A stretch of DNA of 60,748 nt. Source: a bacterium (GTDB taxonomy: Bacteria; Actinomycetota; Acidimicrobiia; Spongiisociales; Spongiisociaceae). The DNA is taken from assembly GCA_026710435.1 (NCBI GenBank), contig JAPOQZ010000069.1, forward strand, positions 1-60,748. The letters run 5' to 3'. This document shows, in pieces, positions 1 through 9,625 of this stretch. The translations under genes were made by a program, and so were the position numbers. The notes under the pieces were generated by a model, which was not told where the DNA came from, searched no databases, and was given only the letters and a program-made list of their open reading frames with translations. Each line of letters begins with the position of its first letter. Position 1 is the first letter of the stretch.

Positions 1-1254
1 GTTATCGGGCTCGGTCCGAACCTGTTCTACGGCACCGGCATTCCCGCCGCCATCCTGATCCTGCGCGCCAAGGGCTCCAAGCCTGCGGAGCGGCGGGGCA
101 AGGTGCTGTTCATCAACGCAGACCGCGACTACGGCGAGGGCCGCGCCCAGAACCATCTACGCCCTCAGGACGAGGAGAAGATCACCGCCACCTACCGGAA
201 CTTCGCCGATGTCGACGGCTTCGCAAGAGTCGTCACCCTCGACGAGTTGGCCGACAACGACTTCAACTGCAACATCCGCCGCTACGCCGACAACGCCCCA
301 CCACCCGAACCACACGACGTCCGCGCCCACCTCCACGGCGGCGTACCCATGACCGAGATAGACGACGCCAAAGACCTACTCGAACGAGCCGGCCTCGACC
401 CGGACACCCTGTTCGCCGACCGGGGCGACGGCTACGCCGACTGGCGCCACACGGCAACGTCCACCGACGGGCGAGACGCTGCACACCGGATCATCAACCA
501 AGCCGTCGCTCAAAGGGCCGCCAACAGTCCATGGCCGCAGTGGTGGGCCGAGATCGTCGAGCCCTTGCTCCGCCAACTCCCCGACGATGGCCTCCGCGTC
601 GGTCAGCGCCGCCAACTTGTGAAGGACTTCAGAGATCATATGGTTGCTGCCGGTGTCGACCGCTTCGCTGGCGCTGGCATGGCTGCCACTTGGTGGGAAG
701 AGAGCTTCCACGAGCTTCAAACCGCCGCCAGCCGAGGCTGGAAAGCGGTGATCGACGCCTGGCTCACCACCACCGAAGCCAGCCAAGACGACAAGAACGC
801 CCCCCACCTGGCCGACCAGACCGTCATCAAACTCCTCGCCGGACCCCAACTGGCCGAACGAACCCACCTCGCAGACGAACACGTCCGACTGGACGCCAAG
901 ATCAAGACCGTGTCCGACCACTCCTTGACCCTGGCCAAGATCAAGGCACTCAAGTCGGCGCGGGCCAGGGCCAAGAAGAAACTCAAAGCCATCGATGCCT
1001 CACTGCTCGCGACAGCCCGCCAGACCCTTAATGCGATGCCACCCGCCGACGCCCCCACCCAAGCCATCGGCGTGCTCCGCAGCCGGATCGAGAAACTCGT
1101 GACCGACCACACCGCCACCATCGAACGCAGCATCCTCGCCTGGTACGATAACCTCACCAACAAATACGGCACCACCCTCCGCCATCTCGAAACCCAACGA
1201 GATACCGCCACCGCCCGCCTCAACCAGCACCTCAAGGATCTAGGGTATGGGTAG
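1..1254 (+). CDS. hsdM: Type I restriction-modification DNA methyltransferase subunit (3' part)
   Basis: The frame is open from base 1 with no start, so the gene is cut by the window edge and about 417 C-terminal residues remain. The visible part begins with LFYGTGIPAAILIL, the stretch that follows the catalytic NPP(F/Y) region in HsdM proteins; the SAM and target-adenine motifs lie outside the window. The C-terminal third is charged and probably helical, as expected for the part that packs against HsdS. HsdM methylates adenine in the sequence chosen by HsdS and forms the M2S and R2M2S complexes. Its last 8 bases overlap hsdS, which implies translational coupling. Assignment rests on the diagnostic motif and the hsdS-hsdR neighbours. 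Confidence 0.9.
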   Translation, partial: VIGLGPNLFYGTGIPAAILILRAKGSKPAERRGKVLFINADRDYGEGRAQNHLRPQDEEKITATYRNFADVDGFARVVTLDELADNDFNCNIRRYADNAPPPEPHDVRAHLHGGVPMTEIDDAKDLLERAGLDPDTLFADRGDGYADWRHTATSTDGRDAAHRIINQAVAQRAANSPWPQWWAEIVEPLLRQLPDDGLRVGQRRQLVKDFRDHMVAAGVDRFAGAGMAATWWEESFHELQTAASRGWKAVIDAWLTTTEASQDDKNAPHLADQTVIKLLAGPQLAERTHLADEHVRLDAKIKTVSDHSLTLAKIKALKSARARAKKKLKAIDASLLATARQTLNAMPPADAPTQAIGVLRSRIEKLVTDHTATIERSILAWYDNLTNKYGTTLRHLETQRDTATARLNQHLKDLGYG

Positions 1255-2434
1255 TTGGACGCGGGACCGTCTAGGCAATCATGCCGAGATCAGAGCAAGA
1301 ATCGGGTGGAGAGGGCTGTCAGCTAACGAGTACGTTGAGCGCGGCCCGTTCTTGATCGCAGGCAAGCACATAATCTCGGGTGCGGTCGATTGGGACGCCT
1401 GCGATCACGTGACCGAATACCGATATCGAGAATCACCGGAGATAGCTCTCCAAGTAGGTGATGTAATTGTCTCGAAGGACGGCACGATTGGGCGCGTTGC
1501 TCGCATAGATTCGCTACCAGGTCCAGCAACTTTGAATGGGACCATGATGCTTGTGCGGTCAATGGGGCGTCTTGACCATCGATACCTGTCTCAGCTACTC
1601 AATGGTCCCTCGTTCAAGAAGCTTGTGGAAGAACGGATATCTGGCAGCTCAGTACCCCACCTATTCCAACGCGATCTGTCTACGCTTCCCATCAGCGTGC
1701 CCCCGTTGGAGGAGCAGCGGCGGATCGCAGATATCCTTGATACGATCGACGAAACCATCCAAGCCACCGAACGCGTTATCGGCAAGCTTCAGTTGGTGCA
1801 GTCAGGACTCATAGATCGGTCCTTTAGCCCCTCCGAAGGTCCTCCCACCGAACTTGGAGTTGTTTGCTCGGCTCCTGGCGAATACGGCTGTGTAGCTGCT
1901 GCAGAGCAACGACGCGCTGGATGGCCACGCTATGTCCGGATCACAGACCTGACGGACAGTGGAACATTGCGGGCGGATTCTGAAATGGGGGTATCCCCTT
2001 CCGTAGCGCAGAAGGCGATACTTCATCCTGGCGACATCGTGTTCGCTCGTAGCGGAGCGACTGTGGGAAAGACCTACCTGTACGATCCGGCCGATGGACT
2101 GTGCGCCTTTGCTGGCTATCTGATCCGGTTCCGTCCCGACCCAACGAAGGCTCTACCCGAGTTCGTACGATGGTGGACGCACAGTAGCTTGTACTGGCGA
2201 TGGATTAAGGGAACGATGCGGGAGGGCGCGCAACCGAACATCAACGCTCGGGAATACGCCAAGGCCGTCCTTCCCCTCCCATCAATCGAAGAGCAGAAGT
2301 TGATCGTTGGCTCCATCGTCGAAGTCGATGCCAAGATCAAGGCTGAGCGAAGATGTCGAGAGAAGCTTCGGCAACTCCGTTCGGGTCTCGCGGCTGACCT
2401 CCTGACAGGAAAGATCCGATCGGTGACGGTATGA
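1247..2434 (+). CDS. hsdS: Type I restriction-modification specificity subunit
   Basis: This 395-residue protein has the two-lobed HsdS plan: two target-recognition domains, each followed by a conserved helical segment. The first lobe ends with LPISVPPLEEQRRIADILD (about residues 145-163) and the second with the matching LPLPSIEEQKLIVGSIVE (about 342-359). These paired PP/PS-EEQ repeats are the conserved spacer regions that set the distance between the two half-sites. The typical GD-I-V...G..G segment occurs in both lobes (VGDVIVSKDGTIG; PGDIVFARSGATVG). The start overlaps hsdM by 8 bases and the stop overlaps hsdR in an ATGA. The recognition sequence cannot be read from the protein. Confidence 0.93.
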   Translation: MGSWTRDRLGNHAEIRARIGWRGLSANEYVERGPFLIAGKHIISGAVDWDACDHVTEYRYRESPEIALQVGDVIVSKDGTIGRVARIDSLPGPATLNGTMMLVRSMGRLDHRYLSQLLNGPSFKKLVEERISGSSVPHLFQRDLSTLPISVPPLEEQRRIADILDTIDETIQATERVIGKLQLVQSGLIDRSFSPSEGPPTELGVVCSAPGEYGCVAAAEQRRAGWPRYVRITDLTDSGTLRADSEMGVSPSVAQKAILHPGDIVFARSGATVGKTYLYDPADGLCAFAGYLIRFRPDPTKALPEFVRWWTHSSLYWRWIKGTMREGAQPNINAREYAKAVLPLPSIEEQKLIVGSIVEVDAKIKAERRCREKLRQLRSGLAADLLTGKIRSVTV

Positions 2435-5400
2435 CATTGGGTCCAGAGTGGGAACTGGTCGAGCGACCGCTTCTCAAACATCTGGCCTCACTCGGTTGGG
2501 AAACGCTGGTCTGGTCGGAGCGACAGCTAACCGACAACGTCGCCCGGATGTCGGATCGTGATGTGCTTCTTGAGCAGAGGCTTCGTTCGGCATTGGGAAA
2601 GATCAACCTTGGCCCGGCTGGCGAGCAGTGGCTCGACGAGACTCGGATCAAGGCGGCGATTGCGGAGCTGGGGGCAATGCCGGCGGGGACCAAGTTGCTT
2701 GAAGCCAACCGGTTGTCGACCGATCTGTTGTTGGGTGGGGTGACAGTTGAGGGGCTCGAGGGGTGGGATGGTGGCCGGGATCAGACCATCAACTACATCG
2801 ACTGGGACGATTGGTCGGCTAACGATTCCCTGGCGGTGTCGCAGTTCCCTGTTGCCACGCCGGGGCAGGCGCCGAACATCCGGCCGGATGTGACGTTGTT
2901 CGTCAATGGTGTCCCGTTGGTGGTGATCGAGGCCAAGCCACCCGGTAACGACAGTGGCATTACGGACGCGATCGATCAACTCCGCCGTTATGCCAACCAG
3001 CGCGGCACCGAGGTCCCTGAAGGAGCGGAACAGTTGTTCTGGACGAATCAGATCACGGTCGCGACCACCGGTGAGCGGGCCGAGGCGGCGTCGTTCTCGG
3101 CCCTGCCCGAGCACTATCTGGCTTGGAAGGACCCGTACCCGTCCACGATCGGGGAGGTGGCCGCCTCCCTTGGTAAGCCTGAGGAAGCGGTGACTCAGCA
3201 GGAGTTGCTTGCGGCGGGGATGTTGTCACCTGAGCGTTTGTTGGACATTGTCCGGCATTTCACGCTGTTCGTGGAGGCCGGCTCTGGTCGCACGGTCAAG
3301 ATCGTTGGCCGTTACCAGCAATACCGGGGCGTTCACAAGGCGATGCGGCGGTTGCTCACCGGCGAGACCAAGGCTATGAACGGCGAGGTCGACCGTCGGG
3401 GCGGGATCATCTGGCACACCCAGGGGTCGGGTAAGAGCTTGACCATGGTGTTCCTGATCCGGGCTATGCGGAGCCACACACAGCTACGGAGGTTCAAGAG
3501 CGTCCTTGTCACGGATCGTACCGACCTCCAGCGCCAACTCCGAGACACCGCCGCTCTGGTCGGTGAGACCATCAAGGTGGCTCGGATCGCGGCTGAGGTC
3601 CGGGAGTTGCTGGCCCAGCCTGGTCCAGGTGTGGTGATGGCGATGATCCAGAAGTACCGGGACACCTCCTCTGGCAGCAGCGATGGCCTGAATGAGTCGG
3701 AGACGTTTGACACGTTGAACGATTCGGAGTCGATCCTGGTGATGGTCGACGAGGCGCATCGTTCTCATGGGTCGGTGTTGCATGCCAACTTGATGAACGC
3801 CCTGCCGAATGCAGCCCGGATCGGTTTCACCGGTACTCCGATCATCATGGGCAAGCGGAAGAAGACGTTGGAGATCTTCGGGGGCTACCTCGACCGGTAC
3901 ACGCTCACCGAGTCCGAGGCCGACGGATCGACCGTGCCGATTCTCTACGAGGGGCGAACCACCGATGCCGCCGTCAAAGGTGCCTCGAAGATGGACGATT
4001 TGTTCTACCGGTGGTTCTTCGATCTCACCGACGATCAACGAGCGACCCTCCAGCAGAGGTATGCCACCACCGCGAAGGTGCTCGAAGCACCGGAGTTGAT
4101 CGCGGCCAAGGCCAAAGACATCCTCCGCCACTACATCGGGACGGTGATGCCCGGCCGTTTCAAGGGCATGATCGTTGCCACCAGTAGGAGAGCGTGCCTG
4201 CGGTACTACGAGGCATTGAACACCGCTCGTGATGAACTGGTGGCCGAATTCGACCAGTACCGATTGCGTATGACCAGCGGGTCGGGCGGATCGCGCGATC
4301 CTGACGACTCGCTCATACGCGCGGCGTCACGTCAGGTCGAACTGATCCGCGACCTCAAGTTCGCGCCGGTCATCTCTGGAGACCACAACGACCCGGCGCA
4401 CTATTTGCGATGGACCGACAAGTCCCAGCAGGAGGGACGCATCGACCGGTTCAAACTCCCGTTGGGACCCGCCGGCGAGAAAGAGTCTCCGCTGGCGCTG
4501 CTGGTCGTGAAGTCGATGCTGCTGACCGGGTTCGACGCGCCACAGGCCCAGGTCCTCTACCTGGACCGGCTGATCCAGGAAGCCGAGTTGCTCCAAGCCG
4601 TCGCCCGTGTCAACCGGACCGCGCCGAAGAAGTTCCACGGGTTGGTGGTCGACTACTACGGCGTGTCCGCTCAACTTACCCGGGCCCTCGCTGCTTACTC
4701 CAATGCCGAAGGCGAGATCGTCGATCCTGATGTCGACGGCGCGCTCCGCCCGCTCACCACCGAAATCGAGAAGCTGGAGCCGCAACGCCAACGGGTCCGC
4801 CAGGTCTTCGTCCAGCGCGGCATCGATCCGGTCCCGATCGACCACGTGATCGAAGATTGTGTCCAGTTACTGGCTGACGAACGCCTTCGGGCCGAGTTCG
4901 ACGTTGCGCTGCGGACCTTTCTCATCACCTTCGACACGGTTCTGCCCAGGCCTGAGGTGCTGCCTTTCGTCGAGGATGTGAACCTCTTCGGCGAGATCCA
5001 GATCCGGACCCGCCGCCGCTACCGCGACACACCCGACGGTGACTTCGACCCCTACAAGTATCAGGAGAAGGTCCGCCGCCTGATCGACGAGCACATCACC
5101 GTGCTGGACCTAAGCCAGAAGATCAAACCGCTTAGGATCACCGATCCCGCCTTCCGCAAGCACATCGAGGAGATGGGCTCGGACCGTGCCAAGGCCTCGG
5201 AGATGGAACACGCTGTCCGCCACCACATACGAGCGCGTATCGATGAAGATCCCGTCTACTACACCAAGCTATCGGAACGAGTCGATGAGATCCTCGAGCG
5301 GCTCGAGGACCGGTGGGACCAGATCGCGTTCGAGTTCGAAGAGATCATTGACGAGATCAACGCCGGCCGCGCCGACGAAGACGACACCGGCCTCGATCCG

Positions 5401-5682
5401 GCCACCGAACTCCCGTTCCACAACCAGATGGTCGAGAAGGTCGCCTCCTCTCAGGCCGACGCCAGCGAGCGGCTCATCCAGCTCACGACCCGGCTTGTGG
5501 CCAAGATCCGCCGGATCATCGGCGCCGTGGGCTTCTGGGACAACGCCATCAAGCAAGACGAGCTGCGCAAGGCCATCAAGCTGATGCTTGACGACAGCGA
5601 CCTGTTCCCCTTCTCAAGCCTCGACGAGTTGGCCACCGAACTAGTCGCCCTCGCCAAGGCCAACCAGCACCGCCTGTCATGA
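2431..5682 (+). CDS. hsdR: Type I restriction endonuclease, translocase/nuclease subunit
   Basis: This 1083-residue HsdR is complete. The N-terminal PD-(D/E)XK nuclease is seen as PDVTLFVNGVPLVVIEAK (about residues 151-168). The SF2 motor has a Walker A loop TQGSGKS (near 329), the DEAH box VDEAHRSHGS (near 438), motif III GFTGTP, motif V SMLLTGFDAP and motif VI QAVARVNRT. A long helical C-terminus should contact HsdM. The enzyme translocates unmethylated DNA and cuts at a distance. It starts in an ATGA overlap with hsdS and ends in an ATGA overlap with the metallopeptidase. No frameshift or lost catalytic residue is visible, so the system looks functional. Confidence 0.95.
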   Translation: MTLGPEWELVERPLLKHLASLGWETLVWSERQLTDNVARMSDRDVLLEQRLRSALGKINLGPAGEQWLDETRIKAAIAELGAMPAGTKLLEANRLSTDLLLGGVTVEGLEGWDGGRDQTINYIDWDDWSANDSLAVSQFPVATPGQAPNIRPDVTLFVNGVPLVVIEAKPPGNDSGITDAIDQLRRYANQRGTEVPEGAEQLFWTNQITVATTGERAEAASFSALPEHYLAWKDPYPSTIGEVAASLGKPEEAVTQQELLAAGMLSPERLLDIVRHFTLFVEAGSGRTVKIVGRYQQYRGVHKAMRRLLTGETKAMNGEVDRRGGIIWHTQGSGKSLTMVFLIRAMRSHTQLRRFKSVLVTDRTDLQRQLRDTAALVGETIKVARIAAEVRELLAQPGPGVVMAMIQKYRDTSSGSSDGLNESETFDTLNDSESILVMVDEAHRSHGSVLHANLMNALPNAARIGFTGTPIIMGKRKKTLEIFGGYLDRYTLTESEADGSTVPILYEGRTTDAAVKGASKMDDLFYRWFFDLTDDQRATLQQRYATTAKVLEAPELIAAKAKDILRHYIGTVMPGRFKGMIVATSRRACLRYYEALNTARDELVAEFDQYRLRMTSGSGGSRDPDDSLIRAASRQVELIRDLKFAPVISGDHNDPAHYLRWTDKSQQEGRIDRFKLPLGPAGEKESPLALLVVKSMLLTGFDAPQAQVLYLDRLIQEAELLQAVARVNRTAPKKFHGLVVDYYGVSAQLTRALAAYSNAEGEIVDPDVDGALRPLTTEIEKLEPQRQRVRQVFVQRGIDPVPIDHVIEDCVQLLADERLRAEFDVALRTFLITFDTVLPRPEVLPFVEDVNLFGEIQIRTRRRYRDTPDGDFDPYKYQEKVRRLIDEHITVLDLSQKIKPLRITDPAFRKHIEEMGSDRAKASEMEHAVRHHIRARIDEDPVYYTKLSERVDEILERLEDRWDQIAFEFEEIIDEINAGRADEDDTGLDPATELPFHNQMVEKVASSQADASERLIQLTTRLVAKIRRIIGAVGFWDNAIKQDELRKAIKLMLDDSDLFPFSSLDELATELVALAKANQHRLS

Positions 5683-6437
5683 CCATCGCTGCAGTCACTG
5701 CCCTCCACGATCTCCCGGAGTTGGTCGTCGGAGACCTCACCTTCCAGGTAGCCCTACCCCGCCAACGCAAGACAATCGAGATAGTCGTCGAGCGCGACGC
5801 CTCTCTGGTTCTAAAGGCTCCGCCAGCCGTAACGATCGAACGAGCCATCAGGTTCGTCAAAGACAAGCGCCAGTGGGTCTACCGCAAACTCGTCGAGAAA
5901 GACGCCCTGTCCGGCCCACCCGTCGTGAAGCGGTTCGTCGAGGGCGAAGGGTTCGCCTACCTCGGCCGCAACTACCGCCTCACACTCACCCCAGAAGGGA
6001 CCGGAGTACGCCTAGACCGAGGCCGCTTCGACCTCCCTGCTGACCAGGTCGATCAGGGAGCCGAGTCCATGCGCCGCTGGTACATCGATGCTGGCACCCA
6101 ATGGCTCCGAAAGAGGATTCGCCCCTGGGCCGCACGTCTGGGTGAGGAATCCGTAGCCGTTGAAGTCCGCGACCTAGGTTTCCGCTGGGGCTCCGCCCGC
6201 CCTCATCCAGGCCCCCAGCACATCAACATCCACTGGGCCACCCTCCAACTCCCCCCAACCCTCATCGACTACGTCCTAGTCCACGAACTAGCCCACCTGC
6301 GCGAGGCGAACCACACCCCCGAGTTCTGGTCCACCGTCGACGGCCTCATGCCCGGCTATCAGATCCCCAAGGCCATGCTGGCCGCAGCAGGCAGGGACGT
6401 CTGGCTCGGTCAAACTGTGGTTGCTCCTACACGTTGA
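5679..6437 (+). CDS. YgjP-type (DUF45/M48-like) zinc metallopeptidase of the hsd operon
   Basis: The 252-residue protein carries the zinc motif HELAHLREANHTPEFW near residue 201 (HExxH plus the downstream Asn-His segment), diagnostic of the YgjP/DUF45 family. The N-terminal half is a beta-rich domain ending in WLRKRIRPWAARLG. It starts in an ATGA overlap with hsdR, so it belongs to the same transcript. Members of this family often sit beside type I restriction genes; a role in controlling HsdR or other subunits by proteolysis is a guess. A diverged fragment of a similar gene lies about 3.4 kb downstream. No signal peptide or membrane segment is visible, so it is probably cytoplasmic. Confidence 0.85.
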   Translation: MTIAAVTALHDLPELVVGDLTFQVALPRQRKTIEIVVERDASLVLKAPPAVTIERAIRFVKDKRQWVYRKLVEKDALSGPPVVKRFVEGEGFAYLGRNYRLTLTPEGTGVRLDRGRFDLPADQVDQGAESMRRWYIDAGTQWLRKRIRPWAARLGEESVAVEVRDLGFRWGSARPHPGPQHINIHWATLQLPPTLIDYVLVHELAHLREANHTPEFWSTVDGLMPGYQIPKAMLAAAGRDVWLGQTVVAPTR

Positions 6438-6768
6438 GTGATGTCCCATTGAATGACCTCAGTATGAACCAATCTGTCGTGGGCCGAACTGCGGCCATGG
6501 CTTCGACCCCGTGTGCCTCGGGTGGCGTTCCCAGGACTTATCGAACCAGACATCCGGAGGCTTCTGGGTAGTAAGCAAATACACCGAAACTCACAGATCG
6601 TCTGCGATAATCAACGCCTTGGTCACACTGTCCACTGGAGCGGGCCTCCCGGACCCAGAGCACATCTGCACTTGGAAGGTTGAGAGGAGGCTGTCTCCCC
6701 TCAATGATTCTTCGGACAGTATTACTTATAGCTGCGGACCTCAGCCAACGCGAAAACGGAGGGCAAGA
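6438..6768 (+). other. Non-coding spacer before the helicase gene
   Basis: The helicase frame stays open back to 6511, but residues encoded there resemble no family and the good ribosome site lies at 6758-6763, so I treat this as leader DNA. It holds a strong stem-loop (6680-6704) and a T/A-rich stretch after it that may contain the promoter. Nothing else recognisable. Confidence 0.5.
6680..6704 (+). promoter_or_regulatory. Stem-loop upstream of the helicase gene
   Basis: TTGAGAGGAG and CTCCCCTCAA pair across a five-base loop with one mismatch. The hairpin lies 65 bases before the chosen ATG. It has no T-run, so an operator or attenuator is likelier than a terminator. Confidence 0.4.
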
Positions 6769-9240
6769 ATGCCAATCGACTTCACGGAATTCCAATACTC
6801 TAATGATCAACTACCGATCCATCCTAAGGAGATCTTTTCTGCATTGAGCCGTCGTGCTCCCGGCTTCGGCTATCTCAGAGACGTTCAAGGTCAAGTGCTC
6901 GATCGGTGGTATCTAAGAAGAAACGATCGGGACATTTCGATCAAGATGAATACTGGAACTGGCAAAACGGCTGTTGGATTCCTAATGTTATTGAGCAGTA
7001 TTAGAGAAGGCTATTCACCCGCTCTCTATGTAACACCTGATAACTATCTGGTAAGGCAAGCCGGACAACAAGCAGATAATCTTGGTATTCTATGGACAGA
7101 TGATCCGGATTCAAGCGCCTACCTATCGGGTGATGCCATCGGTATAGTTAATGTGTACCGCTTAGTGAACGGACGGTCCATTTTCGGCGGGCCATCGGGA
7201 AGACTCACACATCCCGTGCCGATTGGTGCTCTGGTAATTGATGATGCACACGCATGTGTTAGTACGATCGAGCAACAGACTACGGTCACAATACCAAATC
7301 ACCATAAAATCTATCAGAAGAGTTTACAACTCTTCCGGCCTGACCTTCGTATCCAGTCACATTCACAGCTATTGGATCTTGAGAATCAGGAACCCGGGTT
7401 AGTAATGCGCATCTCTATATCGACGTGGTTGGATCGACACCGGAACTTGATCGAGATCATCAATCCATATCAGAATGACGAAATACTACAATTCAGTTGG
7501 CCCTTCGTACGGAATATCTTGCCTTCATGCCAAGGGCTTTTTTCGAGTGATACCTTTGAGATTCGCCCGTTTTGTCCACCGACGAGTATGATAAGTAGTC
7601 TCGAGCAAGTGGAGCGTCGTATTTTCCTTACAGCTACGCTTCCGGATGATAGCGTTCTGATAACTCACTTCGGGGCTTCGGAAGAGAGTGCCTGTAATCC
7701 CGTGACGCCGAGGAGTGCCGCTGACATTGGTGATCGTCTAATACTTGCTCCTTTGGAGCTAAATCCGGTAGCGCACGAGCTGCATATCCGCGATGTAGTC
7801 CGACGGCTTGCCAAGAACTACAACGTCGTTGTCTTAGTCCCGAGTTATCGTCGAGCAGACGTATGGAAGGACTACGCTGACAGAATCGCAGGCAAAGACG
7901 AGATTGATGCCGCCGTCATGGTGTTGCGATCTGATTCTCGCGCAGGTCTTACAGTGCTCGTAAATAAGTATGATGGTATTGACTTACCGGGGGATCCCTG
8001 TCGAGTACTCGTTATAGATGGTGTACCTGAGGCCATTACGAACTCTGAGCGCCGTGAAGCTGAAGTTCTGGGCGGAAGCGATCTAATTGCCTTCCGCAAG
8101 CTGCAGCGTATTGAGCAGGGCATGGGACGTGGAGTTCGAAGTGCCGAGGACTATTGTGTTGTGTTGCTGATGGGAAGTAGTCTAACGCGAGTTTTGGCCA
8201 GACCCCACATGCGGGATAGGCTCGGTCCAGCCACGCGAGCACAACTCGATCTATCGATGGCGCTTGTGGCTAAGATCGAAGGACAGGGATTGCAAGAAGT
8301 CGTGGACGTTATCGAACAGTGCCTCAGCCGTGATCCGGGATGGCTTGCCTTGAGCCGTAACTGTCTCTCTGGGATCGAATACCCATCTGGATCAATCGAA
8401 CCGTTCGCCGTCTCCTTCCGTCGAGCCTTCGATGTGTCGGTTACTTCACAGTACGGGGCAGCAGTCCGGGACATAAGTGACGCGATTAACTTGGTGACAG
8501 ATACTACAACGAAAGGCTGGCTGCAGGAGTTACTTGCGGCTTATATGCAGTCAATAGATCCGCCACAGGCTCAGCATGTCCTCGCCGGTGCCATCCAACA
8601 TAATCGGCGAGTGTTGAGGCCTAACACTGGTGTCGACTACCGTCGGATATCGTCGGGAGTGGATCAATCCGAGGCGGCATATAATGCCCTTGTCGGGCAA
8701 TTCGAGGATGCCAATAGTCTAATCCTCGGGTTCCGAGACCTAGCGGAGAGGCTGGCTATTGGTACGCGCGCACCTGTATTCGAGGATGCAATAGAGAAGT
8801 TGGGTACGTTACTTGGATTCCAGTCACAGCGACCTGAGCGGGATACAGGAAAGGGCCCGGATAATCTTTGGTGTCTTGGAAGGCTGAGATTCCTAGTTGT
8901 TGAGTGCAAGAGTGAGGCAAAGTCGGATGTGTGGAAGCGGGATGCCGGACAACTCGCGCAATCCATGAACTGGTTCATAGACAAATACGATAATACGTGC
9001 AAAGCGATGCCTGTCTTAATCCATCACAGTGGTCACCACGCATCCGACGCAACACCCCCAAGTGGCGGCCGTGTCATCGACAAGCGCCGCTTAGGCGACC
9101 TGCGTAAGTCGTTTGACCAATACGGTCGGACGCTGGCGGCCCGATGGCCTTTTGACAGTGAGGACGTTCGACAAGTCTTGCAGTATCAGAATCTGATGGG
9201 CACGGTGTGTGTTGACCGCTACACACGCGGGCTTGCCTAG
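6769..9240 (+). CDS. SF2 helicase with C-terminal PD-(D/E)XK-like domain, putative defence protein
   Basis: I chose the ATG at 6769 because GGAGGG lies five bases upstream; the protein is then 823 residues. Walker A is NTGTGKT (61-67), the DExH box is the variant DDAH (158-161), motif III is FLTAT (286-290), and motif VI is QGMGRGVRS (450-458), a form recalling DinG/XPD-type helicases. Near the C-terminus GPDNLW (696-701) and VVECKS (710-715) fit the PD...(D/E)xK arrangement of restriction-type nucleases. There is no obvious target-recognition or methylase domain. The gene sits directly after a complete type I restriction operon and is visibly poorer in G+C, so it was probably acquired as a defence gene. 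I do not recognise a named system; helicase-nuclease function is inferred from motifs only. Confidence 0.65.
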   Translation: MPIDFTEFQYSNDQLPIHPKEIFSALSRRAPGFGYLRDVQGQVLDRWYLRRNDRDISIKMNTGTGKTAVGFLMLLSSIREGYSPALYVTPDNYLVRQAGQQADNLGILWTDDPDSSAYLSGDAIGIVNVYRLVNGRSIFGGPSGRLTHPVPIGALVIDDAHACVSTIEQQTTVTIPNHHKIYQKSLQLFRPDLRIQSHSQLLDLENQEPGLVMRISISTWLDRHRNLIEIINPYQNDEILQFSWPFVRNILPSCQGLFSSDTFEIRPFCPPTSMISSLEQVERRIFLTATLPDDSVLITHFGASEESACNPVTPRSAADIGDRLILAPLELNPVAHELHIRDVVRRLAKNYNVVVLVPSYRRADVWKDYADRIAGKDEIDAAVMVLRSDSRAGLTVLVNKYDGIDLPGDPCRVLVIDGVPEAITNSERREAEVLGGSDLIAFRKLQRIEQGMGRGVRSAEDYCVVLLMGSSLTRVLARPHMRDRLGPATRAQLDLSMALVAKIEGQGLQEVVDVIEQCLSRDPGWLALSRNCLSGIEYPSGSIEPFAVSFRRAFDVSVTSQYGAAVRDISDAINLVTDTTTKGWLQELLAAYMQSIDPPQAQHVLAGAIQHNRRVLRPNTGVDYRRISSGVDQSEAAYNALVGQFEDANSLILGFRDLAERLAIGTRAPVFEDAIEKLGTLLGFQSQRPERDTGKGPDNLWCLGRLRFLVVECKSEAKSDVWKRDAGQLAQSMNWFIDKYDNTCKAMPVLIHHSGHHASDATPPSGGRVIDKRRLGDLRKSFDQYGRTLAARWPFDSEDVRQVLQYQNLMGTVCVDRYTRGLA

Positions 9241-9384
9241 GTCGCAGGTTAGGTGGCACGTGTGGGTGCCTGCGAAGTGTGCGGTTAGCTAGACATGTTG
9301 TGTTCCGGCAGGCTAGGACACATAGGTGACCGCGCTTAGCTATGGGACGGATGGGGACTTGTGATCGGACAGGCGCAGAACCTC

Positions 9385-9625
9385 GTTCGAACCGATCCAC
9401 GGGTCCGCTCCCGAGTACACGGGCCAGCGGCGGGTCAACCCGATCGCGTCGATCGAAGCGGTGCGCATGATGCTGGACCACCTGGGCGAGCATCAAGCCG
9501 CGGACGCCGTCGGCGCGGCGATCGCTGAGATCCGGGTCGAAGGCGAGGTGGGAACCCGGGATATGGGCGGTGCCAACACCACCGATGAGGTCGGCGCCGC
9601 CAGAGCCGACCGGATCCGCGGAGGA
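9385..9625 (+). pseudogene. 3' fragment of a tartrate/malate-type dehydrogenase gene
   Basis: This segment matches 12933-13173, the last 80 codons of the intact dehydrogenase, with about 20 mismatches and no gaps in 241 bases. Similarity begins abruptly at 9385 and ends just past the stop codon, which is changed from TGA to GGA. No 5' part is present, so it cannot be functional. Confidence 0.9.

Noticed and set aside
6511-6768. N-terminal extension of the helicase protein
   Set aside because: The frame is open, but the residues are not family-like and the best ribosome site is at the ATG at 6769.
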